A stretch of DNA of 15,427 bases, taken from positions 1 to 15,427 of the forward strand of contig CAKZOQ010000079.1 in assembly GCA_937136445.1 (NCBI GenBank). Direction: 5' to 3'. The first letter of the stretch is position 1. The number at the start of each line of letters is the position of its first letter. Under the pieces are notes generated by a model, which was not told where the DNA came from, ran no database searches, and saw only the letters and a program-made list of their open reading frames with translations. Below are positions 7,100-13,484 of the stretch, piece by piece. Source of the DNA: an uncultured Gemmatimonadota bacterium (GTDB taxonomy: Bacteria; Gemmatimonadota; Gemmatimonadetes; Longimicrobiales; Gaopeijiaceae). The position numbers were made by a program, and so were the translations under genes.

Positions 7100-7699
7100 C
7101 TATTGAGCGAAGTAGGGGTTCTCGCCGGAGTCGTGGTCGGTGACGTCGTGGACGGCGGAGAGTTCGGGGACGGCCTCGCGAAGCATCCGCTCCACACCCT
7201 GCCGGAGCGTCATCCGCGACATGGCGCACCCCTGACAGCCTCCGCCCATCTGCACGAACACCTCATCCCCCTTCACGTCCACCAGGGTGATGACGCCCCC
7301 GTGGGCGGCGATGGCCGGATTCACCTGGGCGTCCAGAACCTCCCGGACCTTCTCGGCGAGCGGGCCTTCGGGCTCGGAGGGGGCGGGGGGCTCCTCGGAT
7401 CCAGCCCCGTTGCTCACGGGCCGCACCTCGAAGCCACTCTCGTTGACCCGCTCCACGTAGTCCACGGTAGCCCCGTCCAGACGCTTCACGTCCGCTTCCT
7501 GGACCAGAACGGGAAAACCGCCCGCGTCCAACTGCTCTTCGGTCTCGCCGCGCTCCTCCAGGCCCACCAGGGTGAGCTCGAAGCGGGGCGCTACCGGGCT
7601 CCCTGGCTGGGTGGAGATCCTCAGGGCCTCCAGCTCGCCTCCGCTCTGGTCGAGGAAGGAACGAACGACATCCTTGGCGCGGTCGGTGAAGATCAGCAT
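7100..7699 (-). CDS. nfuA: Nfu/NifU-type iron-sulfur cluster carrier
   Basis: A 199-residue, two-domain Fe-S cluster carrier that accepts clusters from the assembly machinery and delivers them to apo-proteins in the cytoplasm. Residues 1-95 form a degenerate A-type (IscA/HesB-like) domain: the fold is suggested by LIFTDRAKDVVRSFLDQSGG and VKRLDGATVDYVE, but the usual A-type cysteines are absent, as in E. coli NfuA. After an acidic, proline-rich linker (98-113), residues 114-185 are the NifU C-terminal domain with VLDAQVNPAIAAHGGVITLV and the cluster-binding pair C155-x2-C158 in GGGCQGCAMSR. The length is close to that of NfuA. The ATG at 7699 has no clear Shine-Dalgarno sequence, but no better start exists. 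It is divergent from the glycyl-tRNA synthetase gene across 164 bp, and endonuclease III further on in the window is a plausible Fe-S client. Confidence 0.9.
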   Translation of the reverse strand: MLIFTDRAKDVVRSFLDQSGGELEALRISTQPGSPVAPRFELTLVGLEERGETEEQLDAGGFPVLVQEADVKRLDGATVDYVERVNESGFEVRPVSNGAGSEEPPAPSEPEGPLAEKVREVLDAQVNPAIAAHGGVITLVDVKGDEVFVQMGGGCQGCAMSRMTLRQGVERMLREAVPELSAVHDVTDHDSGENPYFAQ

Positions 7700-7788
7700 G
7701 ATGGTCGGCGATATCGCAGGAAGGGGACGTGAGGCCCCCGAGGATCGACGTCTGGTGTGTTACCCTCGGGAAGGCCGGGGGTTCGGCG

Positions 7789-7818
7789 TTGAACGGCAGC
7801 CACGCGTTCCCCTACCTT
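7789..7818 (+). promoter_or_regulatory. Possible promoter for the glyS operon
   Basis: TTGAAC at 7789-7794 and TACCTT at 7813-7818 are 18 bp apart. The -35 candidate matches four of six consensus bases, including the TTGA core; the -10 candidate matches three of six. Predicted start of transcription is near 7825, leaving a leader of about 39 nt before the GlyRS start codon. It lies in the 164-bp divergent gap with nfuA. I found no convincing counterpart on the minus strand and no T-box or riboswitch-like element. Confidence 0.35.
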
Positions 7819-7863
7819 TGGCCGCCCCCCAGCAGCCCCGAACATCCCCGAGACAGGTACTAC

Positions 7864-9210
7864 ATGGCGGACGCCGACGTGATGGACAAGCTCGTTTCCC
7901 TGGCCAAGCGCCGAGGATACATCTTCCAGTCCTCGGAGATCTATGGGGGCACCGGATCCGTCTGGGACTACGGTCCTCTCGGGATCGAGCTCAAGCGCAA
8001 CGTCAAGGAGCGCTGGTGGAGTTCCATGGTGCACCAGCGCGACGACATCGAGGGGCTGGACGCCGCCATCCTCATGCATCCCAAGGTGTGGGAAGCATCG
8101 GGGCACGTGGACGGCTTCACCGATCCCCTGGTGGAGTGCTCCAATTGCAATCGCCGGTTCCGGGCGGACCAGCCCGACATCGCCGACGGCCAATGCCCGG
8201 TCTGTGGGAGCAAGGAGACCTTCTCCGAGCCCCGCTCCTTCAACCTCATGTTCAAGACCTTCATGGGGCCGGTGGAGGAGCAGGCCAACGTGGTGTACCT
8301 GCGGCCCGAGACGGCCCAGGGTTCCTACGTGAACTTCCTGAACGTGCAGCAGTCCGCGCGGCAGAAGGTGCCCTTCGGCATCGCCCAGATCGGGAAGGCG
8401 TTCCGGAACGAGATCACCCCCGGGAACTTCATCTTCCGGACCCGCGAGTTCGAGCAGATGGAGATGCAGTTCTTCGTGGAGCCCGGCACCGACGACGAGT
8501 GGTTCGAGAGGTGGAAGGCTGAGCGCATGGAATGGCACCTCTCGCTGGGGATCCGGCGGGAGAAGCTCCGCTACCACGAGCACGGCCCCGACGAGCTGGC
8601 CCACTACGCCAAGACGGCGGTGGACATCGAGTACGAGTATCCCTTCGGCTGGAAGGAATTCGAGGGGATCCACAACCGCACCGACTTCGACCTCTCCCGC
8701 CACGAGGAGCACTCGGGCAAACGGTTGGAGTACATCGAATCCCACTCGGGGACGCGCTTCATCCCCTACGTCATCGAGACGGCGGTGGGGGTGGACCGCA
8801 CGGTCCTCGTCACCCTCTGCGACGCCTACCGTGAGGAGGAGGTGGACGGCGACGAGCGGGTGGTCCTGGGGCTGGCGCCCCACATCGCCCCCATCAAGGC
8901 GGCGGTCTTCCCGCTGGTGAAGAAGGACGGCATGCCGGAGATCGCCGAAAGGATCCACGCCGATCTGCGCCGCTCCGCCATCAACGCCTTCTACGACGCC
9001 TCCGGTTCCATCGGTCGGCGGTACCGGCGCCAGGACGAGGCCGGCACGCCCTTCTGCATCACCGTGGACGGACAGAGCACCGAGGACCAGACGGTCACCG
9101 TGCGGGACCGGGATTCGCTGGAGCAGGTGCGGGTCTCCGCCGACCAGCTCGTGACCTGGATCCGGGACCGGGTGGACGAAGCGGCGCAGGCCGCCGGGGG
9201 GGCGGTATGA
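7864..9210 (+). CDS. glyS: Glycyl-tRNA synthetase, dimeric (single-chain, eukaryote/archaea-like) type
   Basis: Charges tRNA-Gly with glycine. At 448 residues it is the alpha-2 class II form found in many bacteria, not the GlyQ/GlyS tetramer. The N-terminus MADADVMDKLVSLAKRRGY followed by YGGTGSVWDYGPLG is the usual motif-1 region. An inserted zinc-binding knuckle is formed by C92/C95 (CSNCNRRF) and C111/C114 (CPVCGSKE). Motif 2 is FRNEITPGNF near residue 180. Motif 3 contains GVDRTVLV near 309-316. The C-terminal anticodon-binding domain starts around LAPHIAPIKAAVFPLV. The ATG at 7864 lies 7 nt after an AGG and matches the family's N-terminus; the frame is open further upstream (to 7729) without conserved sequence. 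The stop overlaps the start of the YtoQ gene by 4 bp, indicating an operon with coupled translation. No odd residues were noticed. Confidence 0.96.
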   Translation: MADADVMDKLVSLAKRRGYIFQSSEIYGGTGSVWDYGPLGIELKRNVKERWWSSMVHQRDDIEGLDAAILMHPKVWEASGHVDGFTDPLVECSNCNRRFRADQPDIADGQCPVCGSKETFSEPRSFNLMFKTFMGPVEEQANVVYLRPETAQGSYVNFLNVQQSARQKVPFGIAQIGKAFRNEITPGNFIFRTREFEQMEMQFFVEPGTDDEWFERWKAERMEWHLSLGIRREKLRYHEHGPDELAHYAKTAVDIEYEYPFGWKEFEGIHNRTDFDLSRHEEHSGKRLEYIESHSGTRFIPYVIETAVGVDRTVLVTLCDAYREEEVDGDERVVLGLAPHIAPIKAAVFPLVKKDGMPEIAERIHADLRRSAINAFYDASGSIGRRYRRQDEAGTPFCITVDGQSTEDQTVTVRDRDSLEQVRVSADQLVTWIRDRVDEAAQAAGGAV

Positions 9211-9650
9211 ACGACCTCACCATCTACGCCGCCGGGGAGATCCACTCCGCCTGGCGGGAGACTCTCCGGGATCTCCTGGCCGAGGCCGGCGTGGACGCCG
9301 AGATCGTCGGGCCCCAGGAGGTCCATGCCCGCTCCGACGACGTGGGGGAGGACATTCTGGGCCAGCAGCCGGATGCCCGCTACCGGGACCTCATGGGGGC
9401 GCGCGTCAACACCCTCCGGACCCGGGTGCTCATGCAGCGGGCCGACCTGGTGGTGGCCTACTTCGGTCCCAAGTACAAACAGTGGAACACCGCCTCCGAC
9501 GCCGGCGCCGCCCTCGCCCAGGGGCTGCCGCTGGTGCTGGTCCGTGCCGAGGAGCATGTGCACGCGTTGAAGGAACTGGACGCCCTGGCGAGCCTCACCG
9601 TCGAGACCCTGGAGCAGGCGGCGCAGGCCGTGGCGTATATCTTTGAGTAG
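9207..9650 (+). CDS. YtoQ-family protein (nucleoside 2-deoxyribosyltransferase-like)
   Basis: A 147-residue cytoplasmic protein matching the YtoQ family, a small alpha/beta Rossmann-like group related to nucleoside 2-deoxyribosyltransferases. The biological substrate has not been settled as far as I know. Family features visible are the opening LTIYAAGEIHSAWRETL, the central PQEVHARSDDVGEDILG, and VAYFGPKYKQWNTASDAG followed by a glycine-poor helix and LPLVLVRAEEHVHALKELDA. Length is the normal 145-150 residues. The ATG overlaps the GlyRS stop (ATGA) and a poly-G run precedes it, so it is translated with the synthetase. That pairing could be incidental or could indicate that a nucleotide by-product is handled near aminoacylation; the second idea is speculation. 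The mscL gene follows after 54 bp. Confidence 0.85.
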   Translation: MNDLTIYAAGEIHSAWRETLRDLLAEAGVDAEIVGPQEVHARSDDVGEDILGQQPDARYRDLMGARVNTLRTRVLMQRADLVVAYFGPKYKQWNTASDAGAALAQGLPLVLVRAEEHVHALKELDALASLTVETLEQAAQAVAYIFE

Positions 9651-9704
9651 TTGCCTCGGGTCCGTCCGGGCCTGGGGACTCTTCTCCGCCTCGAGGAGTG
9701 CTGC

Positions 9705-10169
9705 ATGGCCGTGATGAAGGAGTTCAAGGAGTTCGCCATCAAGGGCAACGTGGTGGACATGGCGGTGGGGATCATCATCGGAGGCGCCTTCGGGACGGTG
9801 GTGAAGAGCATGGTGGACGACGTCCTCATGCCGCCCATCGGCCTCCTTCTGGGAGGGGTGGACTTCGCCGAGATCTTCATGGTGCTCCGCGAGGGTCCCG
9901 CGGCCCCGGCGCCCTACCCCACGCTGGCGGCGGCGCAGGAGGCCGGTGCCGTCACCATCAACCTCGGGCTCTTCCTCAACGCCACCGTGAGCTTCCTCAT
10001 CGTGGGCTTCGCGGTTTTCCTCTTGGTGCGCGGGATCAACCGGTTGCGCCGTGAGGAGCCCAAGCCGGAGCCGGCACCCACCGAGAAGCCCTGTCCCTTC
10101 TGTCTCCAGAACATCCTCCTCGAGGCGACCCGGTGCCCCCACTGCACGTCGGAACTGGAGGCGGCCTGA
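9705..10169 (+). CDS. mscL: Large-conductance mechanosensitive channel MscL with C-terminal zinc ribbon
   Basis: A pentameric inner-membrane pore that opens under high membrane tension to vent solutes during osmotic downshock. The 154-residue product starts MAVMKEFKEFAIKGN and continues into the pore-lining helix VVDMAVGIIIGGAFGTVVKS and the conserved MVDDVLMPPIG. The periplasmic loop is alanine/proline-rich, and the second helix is NLGLFLNATVSFLIVGFAVF. After RGINRLRREEPK the usual cytoplasmic helical bundle is replaced or extended by a proline linker and a small zinc ribbon: C130-x2-C133 (CPFC) and C144-x2-C147 (CPHC), 10 residues apart. GAGGAG at about 9693-9698 sits 6 nt before the ATG at 9705, fixing the start. 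The next gene overlaps this one's 3' end. The channel call is certain; a role for the ribbon (subunit clustering, redox or metal sensing) is open. Confidence 0.95.
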   Translation: MAVMKEFKEFAIKGNVVDMAVGIIIGGAFGTVVKSMVDDVLMPPIGLLLGGVDFAEIFMVLREGPAAPAPYPTLAAAQEAGAVTINLGLFLNATVSFLIVGFAVFLLVRGINRLRREEPKPEPAPTEKPCPFCLQNILLEATRCPHCTSELEAA

Positions 10170-10927
10170 ACCTTCCCATCCTCCTCACCCTCCTCGCCCT
10201 CCTTCTGGGCCCCGGCGCCGCCGCGGCCCAGGACGACGCCCGTCCGCACAGAGGTGGGGTGGCGGCACCGGCCTCCCTCACCGGGACCCACGAGGCACGA
10301 CTCCAGCGACAGGTGGAAGCCGAGGTCCACGGAGCCCTCCTGGCCACGGGCGAGACCGTTCGGAAGGAGCACCTGAACCGAGCCGACGAGGTGGCGCGGG
10401 TCCTGGTGGCGACCTACCCCGAGTCCGCCGACGCCCACTACTGGAAGGCGGTGGCCCGGGGGGTGCGGGCGGAGTACTCGGGCCCCTTCGCCAAGGTGGG
10501 GATGGGCGAAGACATCCTGACGGCGACGGATCGGGTCCTCGCCTTGGATTCGCTCCACCCGGGCGGGCACGAGATGATGGGACGCCTCCACGCCGCCGTC
10601 ATGCGCCTTCCCTGGCTCATCCGCCAGTTCGCGCTCCGCATGGGGATGGGCGAGGTCCTGGGCGATGCCTCCTGGTCCGAGGCCGAGCGGCACCTCCGCA
10701 TCTCCGCCGACGAGGACTCCCTGGCGCTGGCACCGAGGCTGGAGCTGGCCAAGCTCCTGGTGGAGCGGGACCGCCCGCAGGAGGCGGTGCCGGTGCTCCG
10801 CCGGACCCTCACGCTCCCGCGCCGACACGCCGTGGACGAGCGGATGCATGTGGAGGCCGACTCCATCCTCGGGCTCCTCCGGGAAGATACGCCGGACGCC
10901 CTCGCACCGGGTCCGTCCGGATCCTAG
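10133..10927 (+). CDS. Exported TPR protein of the RMD-like type
   Basis: About 264 residues. An N-terminal hydrophobic stretch LPILLTLLALLLGPGAAAAQ is a signal peptide, so the protein is probably periplasmic. The rest is helical and repeat-like: RADEVARVLVATYPESADAH, YWKAVARGV, HPGGHEMMGRLHAAVMRLPW and ELAKLLVERDRPQEAVPVLR. This pattern resembles the bacterial relatives of the 'regulator of microtubule dynamics' TPR family, whose bacterial role is unknown. Two starts compete. GTG at 10133 lies inside mscL with GAGG 7 nt before it and overlaps by 37 bp. CTG at 10166 overlaps the mscL stop (CTGA) with GGAGG at 10157-10161 and would give a much tighter signal peptide. I list the GTG form because CTG starts are rare. 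Either way it is coupled to mscL. The 3' side is a 315-bp non-coding region. Confidence 0.82.
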   Translation: MPPLHVGTGGGLNLPILLTLLALLLGPGAAAAQDDARPHRGGVAAPASLTGTHEARLQRQVEAEVHGALLATGETVRKEHLNRADEVARVLVATYPESADAHYWKAVARGVRAEYSGPFAKVGMGEDILTATDRVLALDSLHPGGHEMMGRLHAAVMRLPWLIRQFALRMGMGEVLGDASWSEAERHLRISADEDSLALAPRLELAKLLVERDRPQEAVPVLRRTLTLPRRHAVDERMHVEADSILGLLREDTPDALAPGPSGS

Positions 10928-10981
10928 CTGCCCAGGTCTCGTGATCCGTCTGGCCAGTAAGAGCGACGAGTGCGATGCACT

Positions 10982-11075
10982 AGCACCCCGGAGGAGCCAT
11001 GACGCGGCTTGATGCCGCAACTTCCTCCTGCCCTTCGGGTTGGAGCGACACCTCTCGGTCGTCGGTAGGGGTGCT
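10982..11075 (+). ncRNA. Candidate structured RNA (multi-branch fold), class unknown
   Basis: AGCACCCC (10982-10989) can pair perfectly with GGGGTGCT (11068-11075), enclosing 78 nt. Directly inside, GGAGGA (10990-10995) pairs with TCCTCC (11023-11028), and within that GCGGC (11004-11008) pairs with GCCGC (11014-11018) around a TTGAT loop. CCC-TTC-GGG (11031-11039) forms another small hairpin, and GCGAC (11045-11049) can pair with GTCGT (11058-11062, one G-U). The result is a closed multi-branch architecture like riboswitches or small RNAs. The segment GGCTTGATGCCGCAAC and the later GGGGTGC faintly recall SAM-I/SAM-IV riboswitch cores, but the match is incomplete. In GC-rich DNA some pairing arises by chance. 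Strand is chosen because flanking genes are on plus. Confidence 0.35.
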
Positions 11076-11089
11076 TCGGGCCGCAGGGC

Positions 11090-11120
11090 TTGGCCATGGC
11101 GTCGTCGTGCCGCTTAGAAT
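11090..11120 (+). promoter_or_regulatory. Possible promoter upstream of the NSS symporter gene
   Basis: TTGGCC (11090-11095) and TAGAAT (11115-11120) are 19 bp apart, matching four and five of six consensus bases; the spacer is slightly long. Transcription would start near 11127, just downstream of the folded element, giving a leader of about 115 nt that includes the CGGGAG/CTCCCG hairpin. If this is the main promoter, the folded element at 10982-11075 is not in the symporter leader. Confidence 0.3.
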
Positions 11121-11242
11121 CGGGAGTCGTGGCGCTCCCGGGCACCCGTGCGTGCGCTCGGGTCGGGCTCGCCGCACTCGCTCCTCCTCCTAGACTCCCG
11201 GCACGCCCCGGGATCCCCGTCGCACCCAGGAGCCCCGCCGCC

Positions 11243-12721
11243 GTGTCCTCCAAGTCCGAAGTCTTCAGCTCCCGGTGGGGCATGCTCCTGGCCATGCTGG
11301 GCATGGCCGTAGGGACTGGGAACATCTGGCGCTTCCCGCGCATCGCCGCCACCAACGGCGGCGGCTCCTTCCTGGTGGCCTGGGTGGTCTTCCTCCTGGC
11401 CTGGTCGGTGCCGCTCCTCATCCTGGAGTTCGCCCTGGGGAAGGGGACGCGTCGGGGCACGGTGGGTTCCTTCGCCAAGCTCCTGGGGCCCGGCTTCGCC
11501 TGGATGGGGGCGTGGGTGGCCTTCGTGGCTACCGCCATCATGTTCTACTACTCGGTGGTGATGGGGTGGACCATCCGCTTCTTCGTCGCCACCCTGACCG
11601 GCGCCGTGCCCGCGGCGGAGCCCGGCGCCTTCTGGGAGGGCTTCCACTCCACCCCGGAGGCGCTCGTCACCCACGTCCTCGCCATGGGCATGGCGGTCTT
11701 CGTCGTCTCCCGGGGGGTGAAGGGGATCGAGACGGCGGCTCGCTTCCTCATCCCCAGCCTCATCGTCCTGGTGGTGGTGCTGGCGGTGCGGGCGGTGACG
11801 CTCCCGGGGGCTGCGGCGGGGCTGGCCTTCCTCTTCACGCCCGAGTGGTCCCAGCTCGCCAACTGGGAGATCTGGATCCAGGCTCTCACGCAAAACGCGT
11901 GGGACACCGGTGCCGGGTGGGGGCTGGTCCTCACCTACGCGGTCTACATGCGGAGTCGGGAGGACACGGCCCTCAACGCCTTCGTCATCGGCTTCGGGAA
12001 CAACTCCATGTCGCTCCTGGCGGGGATCATGGTGCTCTGCACCGTCTTCAGCGTCATGCCCGACGCCGCCGGCGAGATCGTAGGCGCCGGAAACGAGGGG
12101 CTCACCTTCATCTGGGTCCCCCAGCTCTTCTCCCGCCTTCCGGCGGGCCAGCTCTTCCAGGCCCTCTTCTTCCTGGCCCTCATGTTCGCCGCCTGGACCT
12201 CGCTGGTGGCCATGGTGGAGCTGGCCACCCGCATCCTGCGGGACCTGGGGATGCCCCGGGGCCGGGCCATCGCGCTGGTGGGGGCCGCCGGACTGCTCTT
12301 CGGCGTCCCGTCGGCGCTGAACATCGAGTTCTTCCGGAACCAGGACTGGGTCTGGGGCGTGGGTCTGATGCTGTCGGGCTTCTTTTTCGCCTTCGCCGTC
12401 CTGCGCTATGGCGTCACTCGCTTCCGGGAGCGCTTCATCAACCAGGAGGGCTCGGACATCCACATCGGTGCATGGTGGGACTGGGCCATCCGGCTGGTGG
12501 CGGTGCAGGCGGTGGTGCTCCTGGGCTGGTGGCTCTGGGGGGCCCGGGGCGCCGACTTCGCCGCCACCTGGACCCTCTTCAGCTCCTACAACATCGGCTC
12601 GGTCCTCATCCAGTGGGGCGCGGTGCTGGTCCTCCTCCTGGCGCTCAACCGGTGGCTCGCCCGCTCGGCGGGGGAGGCGGACCCCGGAGCCGAGGGGTCG
12701 GGAGTGCCGGGGGAGGCCTGA
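11243..12721 (+). CDS. Sodium:neurotransmitter symporter (NSS/SNF family) transporter
   Basis: A 492-residue integral membrane protein with the LeuT fold, using the sodium gradient to import an amino acid or related small molecule. The first helix contains the family hallmark MAVGTGNIWRFPRIAATNGG, whose unwound part contributes to the sodium and substrate sites. Later blocks include SRGVKGIETAARFLIPSL, WIQALTQNAWDTGAGWGLVL, TYAVYMRSREDTALNAFVIG, the Na2-type segment ALMFAAWTSLVAMVE and NIEFFRNQDWVWGVGLMLSG. About twelve hydrophobic segments are present and the length is typical of bacterial members. The GTG start (protein begins MSSKSEVFSSRWGMLL) lies 10 nt after AGGAG and immediately precedes the conserved first helix; upstream in-frame sequence is non-coding. 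Substrate cannot be read from sequence; leucine-, tryptophan-, tyrosine- and methionine-transporting NSS proteins are all known. The metallopeptidase gene follows after 6 bp. Confidence 0.93.
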   Translation: MSSKSEVFSSRWGMLLAMLGMAVGTGNIWRFPRIAATNGGGSFLVAWVVFLLAWSVPLLILEFALGKGTRRGTVGSFAKLLGPGFAWMGAWVAFVATAIMFYYSVVMGWTIRFFVATLTGAVPAAEPGAFWEGFHSTPEALVTHVLAMGMAVFVVSRGVKGIETAARFLIPSLIVLVVVLAVRAVTLPGAAAGLAFLFTPEWSQLANWEIWIQALTQNAWDTGAGWGLVLTYAVYMRSREDTALNAFVIGFGNNSMSLLAGIMVLCTVFSVMPDAAGEIVGAGNEGLTFIWVPQLFSRLPAGQLFQALFFLALMFAAWTSLVAMVELATRILRDLGMPRGRAIALVGAAGLLFGVPSALNIEFFRNQDWVWGVGLMLSGFFFAFAVLRYGVTRFRERFINQEGSDIHIGAWWDWAIRLVAVQAVVLLGWWLWGARGADFAATWTLFSSYNIGSVLIQWGAVLVLLLALNRWLARSAGEADPGAEGSGVPGEA

Positions 12722-12727
12722 GTCCGC

Positions 12728-13474
12728 TTGGATTTCTCGACGTTCCGCGCCACCGCCCAGGCCTACTACCAGGAGATCCCGCCTGAATTCAAGGACGGGA
12801 TCGATGCGCTGGTGGTGGAGCGTCGTTCGGAGGAGCACCCCGACCTGCCGGACATCTGGACCATGGGGCACTGCTACACCGAGGACTTCGCCACCGACTT
12901 CGGCGGGCCCGAGACGACGCGCTCCAAGGTCGTCCTCTACTGGGGCTCCTTCCAGGAGATCGCCCGGCGGGATCCGGGCTTCGACTGGGAGGAGGAGCTC
13001 TGGGAGACCCTCACCCACGAGCTTCGGCACCACCTGGAGTCGCTGGCCCGGGAGGACGGCCTGGAGGGGGTGGACTACGCCATGGACGAGACCTTCAAGC
13101 GGGACCAGGGCGACGACTTCGATCCCTGGTACTACCAACACGGCGACGAGCCGACCCCAGGGGTTTTCCAGGTGGAGCGGAACTACTACGTGGAGCAGGA
13201 GTGGCGGCCGGAGGACTTCCAGGCGGTGGAGATGCTGGACTTCGACTTCGGGGACGCCCGCTACCGGATCGAGCGCCCGGAGGTGCTGGGGGACGTCCAC
13301 TACGTCTGGGTGCACGGGGTGGTGGAGCCTCCGGCGACGCTGGAGCTGGTCCTCACCCGGAAGCGAAGCTGGTGGGGGGAGGTGAAGCGGATGATGGCCA
13401 CCACCCGCCCCGAGCTCTGGGAGTCGGAGGCGAGGGCGCGCCGCGTGGCGGAACCGTCCGCCGACGAAGGGTAG
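12728..13474 (+). CDS. Zincin-like metallopeptidase with extended C-terminal region
   Basis: A 248-residue protein with an HExxH zinc motif, H97-E98-L99-R100-H101 in ETLTHELRHHLESLA, placing it among small 'metallopeptidase family' zincins (PF06262-like). The N-terminus FSTFRATAQAYYQEIPPEFK, followed by IDALVVERR, fits that family's start. Family members are often about 120-140 residues; this one continues for some 100 residues with a second, beta-rich part (VERNYYVEQEWRPEDFQAVE, DVHYVWVHGVVEPP, LTRKRSWWGEVKRMM). No signal peptide is seen, so it is presumably cytoplasmic. The start is TTG at 12728, the first possible start after the symporter stop and in the same reading frame, with GGGGGAGG about 12 nt upstream. 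Peptidase activity has not been shown for most relatives, so the biochemical role is uncertain. The following gene lies 10 bp downstream. Confidence 0.8.
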   Translation: MDFSTFRATAQAYYQEIPPEFKDGIDALVVERRSEEHPDLPDIWTMGHCYTEDFATDFGGPETTRSKVVLYWGSFQEIARRDPGFDWEEELWETLTHELRHHLESLAREDGLEGVDYAMDETFKRDQGDDFDPWYYQHGDEPTPGVFQVERNYYVEQEWRPEDFQAVEMLDFDFGDARYRIERPEVLGDVHYVWVHGVVEPPATLELVLTRKRSWWGEVKRMMATTRPELWESEARARRVAEPSADEG

Positions 13475-13484
13475 ATCCGCCTCC

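Larger units (their letters stand above)
10928..11242. other. 315-bp non-coding stretch with several hairpins
   Basis: The largest gap in the window. I see no protein gene, tRNA or inverted-repeat mobile element in it. It holds, left to right: a 5-bp hairpin AGTGC-GAT-GCACT (10969-10981), a multi-branched candidate RNA (10982-11075), a possible promoter (11090-11120), a 6-bp hairpin CGGGAG/CTCCCG with an 8-nt loop (11121-11140) and a TAGACT hexamer (11191-11196) 46 bp before the symporter start. None of the hairpins is followed by a T-run, so intrinsic terminators are not supported. Confidence 0.7.

Noticed and set aside
7693..8958. A 421-codon open frame on the minus strand opposite glyS.
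   Set aside because: It is antisense to a fully conserved synthetase, its sequence is His/Leu/Val/Gly-rich as expected from high-GC antisense frames, and it matches no family I know.
10982..11075. Calling the folded element a SAM riboswitch outright.
   Set aside because: The core GGCAACC and GGTGCCAA blocks are not intact and a candidate promoter lies downstream, so only an unclassified structured RNA is supported.
10928..11242. A tRNA or small SRP RNA gene in the large gap.
   Set aside because: There is no TTCGA-type T-loop with matching acceptor stem, no anticodon arm in register, and no SRP tip motif.
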